Shown here: positions 43,236 to 52,041 of the stretch, one piece after another | Layout of the letters: each line of letters starts with the position of its first letter | How positions within the stretch are numbered: the stretch's first letter is position 1 | NCBI GenBank assembly: GCA_038521625.1 | Contig: JBCBKP010000010.1 | Location: forward strand, 29,099-93,098 | Source of the DNA: JBCBKP01 sp038521625 | GTDB lineage: Bacteria; Planctomycetota; Phycisphaerae; Phycisphaerales; UBA1924 | Length of the DNA: 64,000 nucleotides | Reading direction: 5' to 3' | The notes under the pieces: model-generated | Database searches by the model: none | Seen by the model: the letters and a program-made list of their open reading frames with translations, nothing else | Told to the model about the DNA's origin: nothing | Program-made: the position numbers and the translations under genes

Positions 43236-43979
43236 ATGACGATCCACAGTCCCAAGAACCTGGACGGACCGAACGCCCCGAGCGTCCCCGGCGCACCGAG
43301 GCCTCGCCTGCTGATCACCGCCGGCCCGACCCGCGAGCCCATCGACGCTGTCCGATACCTCGGCAACCGCTCCTCCGGGCGTCTGGGGGTCGGCCTCGCC
43401 GATGCCGCCGCGGCGCGAGGATGGGACGTGCTGCTCCTGCTCGGCCCCACGCGCGTCTCGCCCACGGACGAACGGGTCCGGGTTATCCGATTTGAGACGA
43501 CCGCCGAGCTGGGCGCGGCGCTCGCCGAGAACCAGGCCTGGTGCGAGCGGCTGGTCATGGCGGCCGCCGTCAGCGATTACCGCCCGGTCGCCGACGAGAT
43601 CGACACCTCGGCCAAGCGCACGCGGAGCGGCGAGGGCATGAAGCTGCGGCTCGAGGCAACGCCCGACCTCCTCGCGGGGTGCGCCGCCAGACGCACGGGC
43701 GGCCAGACGCTCGTCGGTTTCGCACTCGAGCCCGCCGAGCGGCTGGTGGACTCCGCGACGAGGAAACTCGAGCGCAAGGGCGTCGATCTCATCGTCGCCA
43801 ACCCGCTGGAGACCATGGACTCGGGCGAGATCGAGGCGACGCTCATCGGCTGGGTCGACGAGTCGCCCGCGGTCGTCGATCGGACTCCCGGGCGGATCGC
43901 CAAGGAGGCGTTCGCCGATTGGCTGCTCGACCGCATCTCGGCGAGACGGGCCGGCGAGGTTCGACATGCCCAGGCCTGA
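43236..43979 (+). CDS. coaB: Phosphopantothenate-cysteine ligase (CoaB domain only)
   Basis: A 247-residue protein matching the CoaB half of bifunctional Dfp/CoaBC. Motifs: LLITAGPTREPIDAVRYLGN and RSSGRLGVGLADAAAARG (nucleotide-binding loop), MAAAVSDYRP, KLRLEATPDLL, TLVGFALEP, and KGVDLIVANPL. It joins cysteine to 4'-phosphopantothenate in coenzyme A synthesis. The CoaC flavoprotein domain is absent, so decarboxylation must be encoded elsewhere. ATG at 43236 has GGAG upstream; an in-frame ATG at 43209 is possible. The 3' end overlaps the following gene by 14 bp. Confidence 0.9.
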   Translation: MTIHSPKNLDGPNAPSVPGAPRPRLLITAGPTREPIDAVRYLGNRSSGRLGVGLADAAAARGWDVLLLLGPTRVSPTDERVRVIRFETTAELGAALAENQAWCERLVMAAAVSDYRPVADEIDTSAKRTRSGEGMKLRLEATPDLLAGCAARRTGGQTLVGFALEPAERLVDSATRKLERKGVDLIVANPLETMDSGEIEATLIGWVDESPAVVDRTPGRIAKEAFADWLLDRISARRAGEVRHAQA

Positions 43980-45624
43980 CGGCCGCCGCCCGGGTCCCAA
44001 GCGGCGACCGGGGCCCGGCGCGGCCCGGGGCGGCCCGGCGTTCCGCCCGAGGCCCGCGCCGGCGCCCAAGGGGCCGCCCGTCGAGATCGTCTTCAAGGAC
44101 GAGGATCTGCTCGCGGCCGTGAAGCCGGCGGGCGTGCCCGTCGGCAGGCGATCCGGGACCAAGTCCTCGTTCATCGATCGGCTGGTGGTGCAGCTTCGCC
44201 GGGGCAGGCCGGGCCCGGCACCGTTCGTCGTCACCCCGCTCGACAAGGAGGCCTCCGGGCTGTTGCTCGTCGCCCGGACCAGCGACGCGGTCCGCGCGGC
44301 GGACACGAGATTGCGGGATCGTCGTGCGCGGCGCGGCTATCTCGCTCTCGTCGAGGGAGAGCTCCCCGTCGGCGAGAACCGGACGATCCAGGGCTTTCAG
44401 CTGATCAATCGTCGGGGCGTCGCCCAGTCGGTGAAGCCCGAGGAGCACGTCGGCGAGAACCCGCAGCGTGCGGTGACCCACCTCCGCGTGGAGGCGTCAG
44501 GTTCGGGCGTCTCGCTCGTGCGAGTGCGCGCCGAGACCGACCTGCCGATGCAGGTCCGGTGTCACCTGTCGGAGGCGGGTCATCCCATCGTGGGCGATCG
44601 TGCGTACGGCGGAGTGCGCACGCCGCAGGGGCTCTTCGGATTGTTCGCCGACGAGATCCATCTCCCCGCGGGCGACGGGGCCGACGCGATCTCGGCTCGT
44701 CTGCCGAGGCCGGAGTGGATGGTCCGCGCTCTCGAGGCCGGAGTCGGCGTGCTCGGCGCGATCGAGGGCGCGGAGGTCGTCCGCACGTCCGAGGGCGAAG
44801 AGCAGCTGATCCGCTTCGAAGAGGAGGTTGCTTCGGCGTCGGACGAAGAGCCGGCGGCGGACCGGGGGTGGGATCATGTCGCCGGCTGGTACGCCGAGCT
44901 TCTCGGGAGCGGGTCAAGCGATCTGCACGACGAGGTGGTGCACCCCGGTGTCATGCGGCTTCTCGACCTGATGGCGGGCGAGCGTGTGCTCGACCTCGCA
45001 TGCGGCGAGGGGACTCTGGCCCGCTTGCTCGCACGGTCGGGCGCGGAGGTCGCCGGCGTCGATGCGTCGCCGGCGCTGATCGAGATCGCTCGCGAGCGCT
45101 CGCCCGAGCACGTCGCGTTCCGTGCGCACGATGCGCGTGACCTTCCCTCGCTCGAGCTCGGGGCTTTCGACGCGGTCGCGTGCGTGCTCGCACTCATGAA
45201 CATCGATCCGATCGTCCCGGTCTTCGAAGGGATCGCCGGCGCCCTGCACCCCGGCGGGCGCGCGGTGATCGTGCTGCTGCACCCCGCGTTCCGATCGCCG
45301 CGGCGAACGAGCTGGGGATGGGTCGAGCAGGACGACCGGACGACGCAGTTCCGGCGCGTCGATGCCTACATGTCGGAGGAGGCCGTCGTCGTCACGATGA
45401 ACCCCGGCGCAGCGGCATCGGGAGACGCGGTGGTCGAGACCACGACGCACCACCGGCCGATCGGGGCGTACGTCGCGGCGGCGGCCGGTGCGGGGCTCAC
45501 GATCGATGCGATGGAAGAGTGGGTGAGCCATCGGAGGAGCGAGGCCGGTCCCCGGGCCGCCGAGGAAGACCGCGCTCGGCGCGAGTTCCCGGTCTTCCTG
45601 ACCATGCGGCTGCGACGGACCTGA
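43966..45624 (+). CDS. Fusion of RluA-type pseudouridine synthase and SAM-dependent methyltransferase
   Basis: A 552-residue two-domain protein. After a Pro/Arg-rich leader, residues about 38-270 form an RluA-family pseudouridine synthase: FKDEDLLAAVKPAGVPV, VVTPLDKEASGLLLVART with the catalytic Asp93, RRGYLALVEGEL, and MQVRCHLSEAGHPIVGDRAYGG. The usual HRLD lead-in is TPLD. Residues about 300-552 form a class I methyltransferase: motif I RVLDLACGEGTLARLLA, acidic motif AEVAGVDASPALIEIA and a post-motif FDAVACVLALMNI. Both domains appear intact. It may modify RNA at both base and methyl level, or the second domain may act on something else; fusion alone does not settle this. ATG at 43966 has GAGG upstream and overlaps coaB. 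Confidence 0.88.
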   Translation: MPRPDGRRPGPKRRPGPGAARGGPAFRPRPAPAPKGPPVEIVFKDEDLLAAVKPAGVPVGRRSGTKSSFIDRLVVQLRRGRPGPAPFVVTPLDKEASGLLLVARTSDAVRAADTRLRDRRARRGYLALVEGELPVGENRTIQGFQLINRRGVAQSVKPEEHVGENPQRAVTHLRVEASGSGVSLVRVRAETDLPMQVRCHLSEAGHPIVGDRAYGGVRTPQGLFGLFADEIHLPAGDGADAISARLPRPEWMVRALEAGVGVLGAIEGAEVVRTSEGEEQLIRFEEEVASASDEEPAADRGWDHVAGWYAELLGSGSSDLHDEVVHPGVMRLLDLMAGERVLDLACGEGTLARLLARSGAEVAGVDASPALIEIARERSPEHVAFRAHDARDLPSLELGAFDAVACVLALMNIDPIVPVFEGIAGALHPGGRAVIVLLHPAFRSPRRTSWGWVEQDDRTTQFRRVDAYMSEEAVVVTMNPGAAASGDAVVETTTHHRPIGAYVAAAAGAGLTIDAMEEWVSHRRSEAGPRAAEEDRARREFPVFLTMRLRRT

Positions 45625-45679
45625 TCGACGCTGGCGGGCCGGACTCCAGGCCCGTCGCCACGAACAACCATCTCGGGCC

Positions 45680-45694
45680 CGCCCGTTCCGGGCG
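45680..45694. terminator. Short GC hairpin after the fusion gene
   Basis: CGCCCG (45680-45685) and CGGGCG (45689-45694) pair over 6 bp with a 3-base loop in the 211-bp gap between the fusion gene and the kinase gene. It may separate the two transcripts. No U-run; low confidence. Confidence 0.3.
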
Positions 45695-45835
45695 GAGCTC
45701 GTCGCCGCTGTACTAGGGGTGATCCCTATCCGGGACCGAGCCGCTGGAGCGCGTCCCCCGGGATCAAGCCGCCCCTGGGATTCCCCGATGCGGTCTGTGC
45801 GCGATCCGTGCTGCGCGCGTGGTGCAAAGACCGAG

Positions 45836-47281
45836 ATGAGCGAACGATCTGCGACATCGAGGAACGCGTTGCCCGAGCGGCTGACGACGCCGTCGATCGT
45901 CGTGCAGGGTCTGCTCGTCGCCGCCGTTGCGGTGGTTGCATCGGGTCTCATCGAGGCCCCGGCGTGGTCCGCGCCGGCGCTGGCGACCGTCGGCGTCGGG
46001 CTCTCGGGCGTCGCGATCTGGGCGCGGATCGCCGGCTCGGGCCGGCGTCGCGACCTCCGCTCCATCGAGGGCTCGCTGCTCGAGGAGACGCGCGACGATC
46101 TCGAGCGGGTGCTGCCGCATCCCCGCGAGGAGATCGGGCGTCGATGGAACAAGCTGCTCCGGGACCGTGAGGACGACCTGATCGATGAGATCGCCGGGGT
46201 CGTCCGGGCCGACCTGAAACCAGCGCGGGGGGCGTTCGACATGGGGCTCGCCAGCGCGCTGCCGGTGGGCGTGATGGTCTGCAGGCCGGACGGGACCATC
46301 GAGATCTCCACGCCGATCTGCACGCCGCTGCTGGAGCCGCTCGAGGACGAATCGGGCGGCCACGGGGGCATTGCGGAGCGTGCGAGGCACGCCGAACTGG
46401 CCGAGCTCGTGCTCCGCGTGGGGGGTGGTGGTCCGCTCGCCGCGACCGTGACGATCGGGCTGGGCGACGAGACGCGGGACGGCGTCATGGAGGCCCGGGC
46501 CGCCCGGGTGACCGTGGACGGCAGCGTGCGGGTCCTGGTGACCCTTCTCGACGTCACGGCCCAGCGGATCGCTTCTGAGGCGCAGAGCGCGTTCATCGAC
46601 CAGGTGGCGCACGAGATGCGCACGCCCTTGACGAACATCCTTCTGTACGTCGAGGAGGCGATCGAGCAGGGCGCGAATGATCCGAAGCTTCAGCGGGACG
46701 CGCTCGGCGTGATCGGCCAGGAATCGCGGCGGCTCCGCCGCCTGATCGGCGACATGCTGCAGGCTTCGGAGCTCGAGTCGGGGACGATGACGCTCCGCAA
46801 CAGCGAGGTCAAGCTGCGGCAGATGTTCGAGGAGATCGAATCGGACTTCGGCCAGCAGGCGCTGCAGCGCGGCCAGACGCTGAGCTTCGATCTGCCGCCG
46901 CGCATGCCGCGCGTCGTCGGCGATCGGGACAAGCTGCACCTGGCGATCCAGAACCTGGTCGGGAACGCGCTCAAGTACACGCCGGACGGCGGCACGGTGA
47001 CCGTGTCGCTCGGTGTGGAGGGGCCCGACCTGACCGTCACCGTGCGAGACACGGGGTTCGGGATCGCGCCGGACCAGCAGGAGGCGATCTTCGAGCGTTT
47101 CGCGAGGGCGAACGACGAGCGGCTCGAGGGGATCGTCGGGACGGGTCTCGGGCTGCCGATCACGCGTGAGATCGCGCGTCTTCACGGCGGCGACGTGACG
47201 GTCGAGAGCGCGCTTGACCAGGGCAGCGCGTTCGAGCTCCGGGTGCCCATCGTCGAGGACTCGACGATGGCGGCGGCGTAG
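45836..47281 (+). CDS. Membrane sensor histidine kinase
   Basis: A 481-residue kinase. Two N-terminal membrane helices (about 21-39 and 46-63) are followed by a linker, a PAS-like segment (ALPVGVMVCRPDGTIEISTP) and the transmitter: H-box QVAHEMRTPLTNIL with His259, N-box HLAIQNLVGNALKYTPDGG, G1 VRDTGFGIAPDQQ, F-box IFERFAR and G2 GTGLGLPITREIARLHGG. No receiver domain is attached. It is the first gene of the plus-strand pilus operon, 10 bp before the STAS gene. The receiver at 56547 is a plausible partner at the far end of the cluster. ATG at 45836 is chosen because it precedes the first helix closely; the ribosome binding site is weak and ATG 45788 is an alternative. Confidence 0.9.
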   Translation: MSERSATSRNALPERLTTPSIVVQGLLVAAVAVVASGLIEAPAWSAPALATVGVGLSGVAIWARIAGSGRRRDLRSIEGSLLEETRDDLERVLPHPREEIGRRWNKLLRDREDDLIDEIAGVVRADLKPARGAFDMGLASALPVGVMVCRPDGTIEISTPICTPLLEPLEDESGGHGGIAERARHAELAELVLRVGGGGPLAATVTIGLGDETRDGVMEARAARVTVDGSVRVLVTLLDVTAQRIASEAQSAFIDQVAHEMRTPLTNILLYVEEAIEQGANDPKLQRDALGVIGQESRRLRRLIGDMLQASELESGTMTLRNSEVKLRQMFEEIESDFGQQALQRGQTLSFDLPPRMPRVVGDRDKLHLAIQNLVGNALKYTPDGGTVTVSLGVEGPDLTVTVRDTGFGIAPDQQEAIFERFARANDERLEGIVGTGLGLPITREIARLHGGDVTVESALDQGSAFELRVPIVEDSTMAAA

Positions 47282-47291
47282 GGGGTGACGC

Positions 47292-47630
47292 GTGCAGGTC
47301 GCCGAAATCAGACAGGGCGCCCGAGTGCTTCTGAGGCCCGACGGCCCGCTGATCGGCCCGTCGAGCCGGGAGCTGTCGTCGATCGTCGAACGCCTGCTCC
47401 GCCAGGGCCGCCGCTCTGTTGCGATCGACATGTCGCGCGCGGGGACGGTTGACAGCCACGGGCTCGAGTCGCTGCTCGGCGCCGCCGAGGCACTCGCCGG
47501 CGTCGGCTCGCTGCTGGTGATCGAGAAGACGAATCCGATCGTGCGGTCGGTGCTCGAGATGACGGGCGTCTCGCGCTCGCTCGAGGTGCTGAGCGAGAGC
47601 GACGCCGAGACCGCGCGGGAGGCCGCGTGA
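47292..47630 (+). CDS. STAS-domain protein (anti-sigma factor antagonist-like)
   Basis: A 112-residue single-domain protein with the STAS fold pattern: RVLLRPDGPLIGPSSRELSS, SVAIDMSRAGTVDSHGLESL and GSLLVIEKTNPIVRSVLEMT. In SpoIIAA-type proteins the switch loop reads DSSG and one Ser is phosphorylated; here it reads DSHG, so only one Ser remains. The start is GTG at 47292 after GGGGGTGA. It lies between the kinase and the assembly ATPase and is coupled to the latter by overlap, suggesting a regulatory step acting on pilus assembly. No anti-sigma kinase of the SpoIIAB type is visible nearby. Confidence 0.82.
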   Translation: MQVAEIRQGARVLLRPDGPLIGPSSRELSSIVERLLRQGRRSVAIDMSRAGTVDSHGLESLLGAAEALAGVGSLLVIEKTNPIVRSVLEMTGVSRSLEVLSESDAETAREAA

Positions 47631-49405
47631 TGCGCTCGGGGGTTCGGCGGCTCTTGGGCGAGGAACTCGTCGCCTCGGGCGCGATCAGCGAGGGCCAGCT
47701 CGTCAGCGCGATCGAGCGCCAGAAGACCTCGGGGGGCCGCCTCGGCGAGATCCTCGTCGAGCAGGGCGTCGTCTCGGTCGTCGCGGTGCTCGAGGCCCTC
47801 GGGCGTACGCTCGGCGTGCCGTCGGCACGCATCCGGCACGGCCTGTTCGACCCGGCGTTGCTGTCGCTGATCGATCCGGAGGAGCTGGCGGCGCTCAACG
47901 CGATGCCGCTGTTCCGCGTCCGCGGCGAGCTGAGCCTCGCGATGTCGGACCCCCTGAACCTCCAGACGATCGATAGGGTCGAGGAGCTGACGGGGCTCCG
48001 GGTGCGCCCGGTGCTCGCGCTCGAGGCGGACATCGCCGAGTTCTCGCGTCGCGAGGAGGCGGGACGCGAGCAGATCGACCGGTTCCTCTCCGAGCTCGAG
48101 GACTCCGAGGTCACGGTCATCGACGGGGAGAAGGCCGAGGAGCATGGCTTCGCCATCCTCGAGGCCGGGGGCGACGCTTCGCCGGTCGTCAACCTCGTCA
48201 ACCTTGCCATCACGACCGCGATCAGGGACGGCGCGAGCGACATCCACATCGAGGCGAGCGAGAACGGGACACGGATCCGGTACCGCATCGACGGCGCGAT
48301 GCGTCACCTGCTCTCGGCGCCGTCCGGGCTGCACGCCGCGATCGTGAGCCGCGTGAAGGTCATCGGGCGGATGGACATCGCGCAGAAGCGCCTGCCGCAG
48401 GAGGGCCGCGTTCGGATCTCGTTCGAGAAGCGCGCTGTCGACCTCCGCGTGAGTTCGATCCCCACGCTGCTCGGCGAGAAGATCGTGATCCGCCTGCTCG
48501 ACAAGGACAATCTCGAGATGCGGATGGACCGGCTCGGCATCCGCCTCGACGCGCTCGACCGGTTCGTGCGCGCGATCAAGCAGCCGCACGGGCTGGTGCT
48601 CGTGACCGGGCCGACGGGATCCGGCAAGACGACGACGCTCTACTCGGCCCTCGACATGCTCCGCGGCCCGGACGTGAACGTTGTGACGGTCGAGGACCCG
48701 GTCGAGTACCAACTCGAGATGCTGAACCAGATCCAGGTGAACGACTCGATCAATCTGACGTTCGCCAGGGCGCTGCGATCGATCTTGCGCCAGGACCCGG
48801 ACATCATCATGGTCGGCGAGGTCCGCGATCCCGAGACCGCGCGCGTCGCGGTGCAGGCCGCGTTGACCGGACACCTCGTGCTCGCGACGGTGCACACCAA
48901 CGACTGCGCCAGCACGATCGCCCGCATCGGCGACATGGGCGTCGAGCCGTACCTGACCGCGAGCGCGATCAAGGGCATCGTCGCCCAGCGGCTGGCGCGG
49001 ACCAACTGCTCGGAATGCTCGGTCTCGTATTTCCCGGTCGAGACGGTCATCGCCGACGCCGATCTCACACCAGAGCAGGCGAAGCAGCCGTTCTACCGCG
49101 GCGACGGCTGCCCGCGCTGCCACGACACGGGCTACCGGGGCCGGCTGGGAGTCTACGAGGTCGTGGAGATCTCGCCGCTGATCTCGCGGGCGATCTACGA
49201 GCGGGCCTCAACCCAGCGGATCAGGGCGGCGATCAAGCGGACCGGCGTGCTCTCGCTGCGCGAGGAGGCCGTCCGCCACGCGCTCGACGGGCGGATCAGC
49301 CTCGAAGAGGCGCTCCGCGTGACCCAGCGCGACGAGTGGGAGGACGGGCCCGTGACAGCGGCACCCGCGGGAGACACCGCGGATGAACAGGGGATCGAGT
49401 CATGA
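47630..49405 (+). CDS. PilB/GspE-type assembly ATPase with intact zinc motif
   Basis: A 591-residue ATPase. Tandem N-terminal MshEN-like motifs (RRLLGEELVASGAISEGQLV and GRLGEILVEQGVVSVVAVLE), N2 domain (GASDIHIEASENGT, RIRYRIDGAM) and core: GPTGSGKTT, VVTVEDPVEYQLE, DPDIIMVGEVRDPET and TGHLVLATVHTND. Unlike the two copies on the minus strand it keeps both Cys pairs (NCSECS and GCPRCHDTGYRGR). It drives pilus or pseudopilus extension in the plus-strand system. ATG at 47630 overlaps the STAS stop (TGATG), with GGGAGG upstream; GTG 47627 is an alternative. Confidence 0.95.
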   Translation: MRSGVRRLLGEELVASGAISEGQLVSAIERQKTSGGRLGEILVEQGVVSVVAVLEALGRTLGVPSARIRHGLFDPALLSLIDPEELAALNAMPLFRVRGELSLAMSDPLNLQTIDRVEELTGLRVRPVLALEADIAEFSRREEAGREQIDRFLSELEDSEVTVIDGEKAEEHGFAILEAGGDASPVVNLVNLAITTAIRDGASDIHIEASENGTRIRYRIDGAMRHLLSAPSGLHAAIVSRVKVIGRMDIAQKRLPQEGRVRISFEKRAVDLRVSSIPTLLGEKIVIRLLDKDNLEMRMDRLGIRLDALDRFVRAIKQPHGLVLVTGPTGSGKTTTLYSALDMLRGPDVNVVTVEDPVEYQLEMLNQIQVNDSINLTFARALRSILRQDPDIIMVGEVRDPETARVAVQAALTGHLVLATVHTNDCASTIARIGDMGVEPYLTASAIKGIVAQRLARTNCSECSVSYFPVETVIADADLTPEQAKQPFYRGDGCPRCHDTGYRGRLGVYEVVEISPLISRAIYERASTQRIRAAIKRTGVLSLREEAVRHALDGRISLEEALRVTQRDEWEDGPVTAAPAGDTADEQGIES

Positions 49406-50517
49406 GCGGGATCGCGATCTCGGATCGAACGGGCGGGCCGACGGTCTCGGGCGGGCGGGGCTCGCAGAGGCCCGGTGTGCTGCTGCATCTCTCGGGGCTG
49501 GCGAGACACCTGAACGTGCTGATGGACACCGGCACGCCGCTCGCCGACGCGCTGCGCGCGACCGAACGCCAGGCGAAGGACGAGGAGTGGCGAGACATGC
49601 TCGTCGACCTCGGGTCGCGCGTGTCGAAGGGCGAATCGCTCGCCGAAGCGATGGCGGCGCACCCGCGCGAGTTCGACCAGCTGACGGTGAGCCTGGTCGC
49701 CGCGGGCGAGGCCTCCGGCAGTCTCACGGCGATGCTGGAGCGGGTCTCGAAGCTCGCCCGCCAGCGCTACGCGGTGCGGAAGAGCGTCTCGAGCGCCCTG
49801 ACATACCCGGTCTTCCTCATCGCGGTCTGCCTCGCGGTGATGGTGGTGATGCTGGCGGTCGTCGTTCCCCGGTTCGGCGAGATGTTCGGCTCGATCGGCG
49901 CGCCGCTCCCCGCGAGCACCGAGTACCTGCTCGTCGCGAGCGAGATCATCCGCGAGAAGTGGTGGATCGTCGCCCCGGTCGGCGCCGCCCTGTTCGGCGG
50001 CCTGATCTTCGCGCTGATGAAAGCCCCGGGGAGCCCGACCATCGACCGACTCCTGACCGGAGCGCCCGTCATCGGCCCGCTGCGCCGGTCGCTCTCCTCG
50101 GCCCGCTTCGCCCGGACGCTCGGCTCGCTGCTCGGGGCGAAGATCCCGCTGCTCGATGCGCTCGCGCTCGTCGGCAACTCCATGGGTTCGGTGGTTTACG
50201 TCGAGGCCGTCCGCAAGGCCGCGTCTGACGTCGAGGGCGGCGGATCGCTCGGCGAGTCGCTCGAATCCGCGGGGCTGTTCCTTCCGACGCTCGTCGAGAC
50301 CACGCGGAGCGGCGAGGTCAGCGCGAAGCTGTCCGACTGCCTCTCGACCCTCGCCGATCACCTGGACGAGGACAACGCCGTTGCGATCAAGACCGCGACC
50401 AGCTTCATCGAGCCGGTGATCCTGGTGATCCTGGGGCTCGTCGTCGGCGGTGTCACGCTCAGCATGTTCCTGCCGCTGTTCGACATCACGGCGATGGCCG
50501 GATCGGGGGTCCGGTAG
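49402..50517 (+). CDS. GspF/PilC-family platform protein, second copy
   Basis: A 371-residue polytopic protein with two GspF units: LHLSGLARHLNVLMDTGTPL with KGESLAEAMAAHP, and SARFARTLGSLLGAKIPLLD with EGGGSLGESLESAG. Helices are at about ALTYPVFLIAVCLAVMVVML, WWIVAPVGAALFGGLIFALM and PVILVILGLVVGGVTLSMFL. It is somewhat shorter than PilC (about 400), lacking the long N-terminal extension of the minus-strand copy. Coupled to the ATPase gene by ATGA overlap. Confidence 0.94.
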   Translation: MSGIAISDRTGGPTVSGGRGSQRPGVLLHLSGLARHLNVLMDTGTPLADALRATERQAKDEEWRDMLVDLGSRVSKGESLAEAMAAHPREFDQLTVSLVAAGEASGSLTAMLERVSKLARQRYAVRKSVSSALTYPVFLIAVCLAVMVVMLAVVVPRFGEMFGSIGAPLPASTEYLLVASEIIREKWWIVAPVGAALFGGLIFALMKAPGSPTIDRLLTGAPVIGPLRRSLSSARFARTLGSLLGAKIPLLDALALVGNSMGSVVYVEAVRKAASDVEGGGSLGESLESAGLFLPTLVETTRSGEVSAKLSDCLSTLADHLDEDNAVAIKTATSFIEPVILVILGLVVGGVTLSMFLPLFDITAMAGSGVR

Positions 50518-50521
50518 AGCG

Positions 50522-51484
50522 ATGCGCCGGACCGCCCTGCCATCCCGGGAGTCGACGACGCTCATCGACTTCGGTGCGCAGACGCTGCGCGCCTATGAGC
50601 GCTCGGAGGGCGGCGAGCTCGTGGCGGAACTCGGCCGCGTCGACGAGGGCTTGCTGCCCTCGCGCGAGGCGTTCGACCGCTTCATCGGATCGATCAGGCG
50701 GCGTGGATTCCGCGCGACCCGCGCCGTGGCGCTCGCGCCCCGCGCCGGCGTCGTCCGGCGTTCGCTCACCCTCGCGGACAACGTCCGCCCGAGCCCGGAG
50801 GCGTATCGGACGGAGATGCAGCGGGCCGCGGCGATCGAGCCGGGCGCCTTCGAGTTCGCGTGCTGCGAGATCCGGATGGTCCGCGGCGTCGTCCCGGCGC
50901 AGCCGGGTCTCGCGCTTCCGCACGAGGCCGGGCGCGCCATCAGGGATCTCTGCGAGGGCGGCGGGATCGAGCTGGAAGCGATCTACCTCCACGAGTTCGC
51001 GTTGGCCCGCCTCGGCACCGAAGCCGACACGTGCTCGGTCCTGGTCGATGCGGGCGTCTCGGGCTGGACCATCGTCATCGCCCAGGAGGGCCGCCCGCGG
51101 TTCTTCCGCTTCGTGCGCCCGTCGGACTCCGCGAGCGTCCCCACCGCCGCGGCGCGGCGCGTCAACGCGGTCCGAGCGCGCCTCGGGCTCGAGCCCAGCG
51201 GCGCCGACCAGCGCGTCGCCGAGGCGATCGCGGCCGAGATCTCGCGGACCACGGAGTACGCCGAGCGATCGCTGGGCGTCCCGCCGGTCACCCGCCTGGG
51301 CCTCCTGGGCGGCCCGCTCTGCTGCTCGGCCGTGTGCGCCGCCGTGATGGACCGTCTGCGGGAGTCGGGTTCGAGGCTCGAGCAAGTCAGCGTCGGGCTC
51401 GGCGTCGGCGAGTCCCCCGCCTCGGCCTTCGCCGCGATCGGTCGCGCCGTGCTCGGTCAGCCAGCCGAAGGAGTCGCCGCGTGA
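50522..51484 (+). CDS. PilM-like actin-fold pilus assembly protein
   Basis: A 320-residue protein, divergent. The N-terminal TLIDFGAQTLRAYE, the central CSVLVDAGVSGWTIVI and the C-terminal RLGLLGGPLCC match the phosphate-1, phosphate-2 and adenosine loops of the PilM/FtsA actin-like fold. PilM is cytoplasmic and binds the PilN N-terminus. Assignment rests on these motifs and on the following gene order (N, O, P-like). ATG at 50522; the next gene overlaps its stop by four bases (GTGA). A GspL-like role is the alternative in a type II secretion system. Confidence 0.72.
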   Translation: MRRTALPSRESTTLIDFGAQTLRAYERSEGGELVAELGRVDEGLLPSREAFDRFIGSIRRRGFRATRAVALAPRAGVVRRSLTLADNVRPSPEAYRTEMQRAAAIEPGAFEFACCEIRMVRGVVPAQPGLALPHEAGRAIRDLCEGGGIELEAIYLHEFALARLGTEADTCSVLVDAGVSGWTIVIAQEGRPRFFRFVRPSDSASVPTAAARRVNAVRARLGLEPSGADQRVAEAIAAEISRTTEYAERSLGVPPVTRLGLLGGPLCCSAVCAAVMDRLRESGSRLEQVSVGLGVGESPASAFAAIGRAVLGQPAEGVAA

Positions 51485-52041
51485 CGACGCTCCCGAACCT
51501 AAATCCGTCGGCCGAGATCGATCGGTCGCTGCGAGCCCGGAGGCGTCGCGAGCCATGGGCCGGGGTCGCCGTGCTCGCGGGGATCGCGATCCTCTGCGGC
51601 GGGCTGGCCGTGTGGCGCGCGTTCGCGAGCCGGATCGAGGCCGAGCGGGCGGTGCGCGACGAGATCGCGGCGCTCGACGGCGTGCGCGAGGAGTTCGCCG
51701 AGCTCGAAACGGCCCGCGACACCGGCCGAGCCGCGCAGGCGAGCGCGGAGCCGATGCTCGATGTCGTGGCCCTTCTCTCGCTCTTCGCTCAAAACTGGGA
51801 CGAGGGCCTGCGGCTGGAGACGGCCGAGATCACCGGGGGCTCCGCCCTCTCGCCCCGGATGACCGTGCGGATCGCCGGCGAGGCGGACGCCCAGGAACCC
51901 ATCACCGCGCTCATGGCGTCGCTTCAGGAGTTCGGGGCGTTCGACGAGATCGAGCTCGAGGGCGTCACCCGGACGGCGAACGAGCAGCTCCGATTCGCGC
52001 TCCGTTGCGGCGTGTCGCAGCGCGAGGGGGAGGGCGGCTGA
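51481..52041 (+). CDS. PilN-like inner-membrane protein
   Basis: A 186-residue bitopic protein. The short cytoplasmic N-terminus TTLPNLNPSAEID resembles the PilM-binding INLLP-type peptide of PilN. One membrane helix (VAVLAGIAILCGGLAVW) follows, then a coiled-coil-forming stretch (RIEAERAVRDEIAALDGVRE) and a small alpha/beta domain. The start is GTG at 51481, overlapping the previous stop. Sequence alone is weak; position between the PilM- and PilO-like genes carries the call. Confidence 0.72.
   Translation: MTTLPNLNPSAEIDRSLRARRRREPWAGVAVLAGIAILCGGLAVWRAFASRIEAERAVRDEIAALDGVREEFAELETARDTGRAAQASAEPMLDVVALLSLFAQNWDEGLRLETAEITGGSALSPRMTVRIAGEADAQEPITALMASLQEFGAFDEIELEGVTRTANEQLRFALRCGVSQREGEGG

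Noticed and set aside
45764..49123. Minus-strand open frame of over 1100 codons opposite the kinase, STAS and ATPase genes
   Set aside because: Composition typical of GC-rich antisense; the plus strand encodes intact recognisable proteins.
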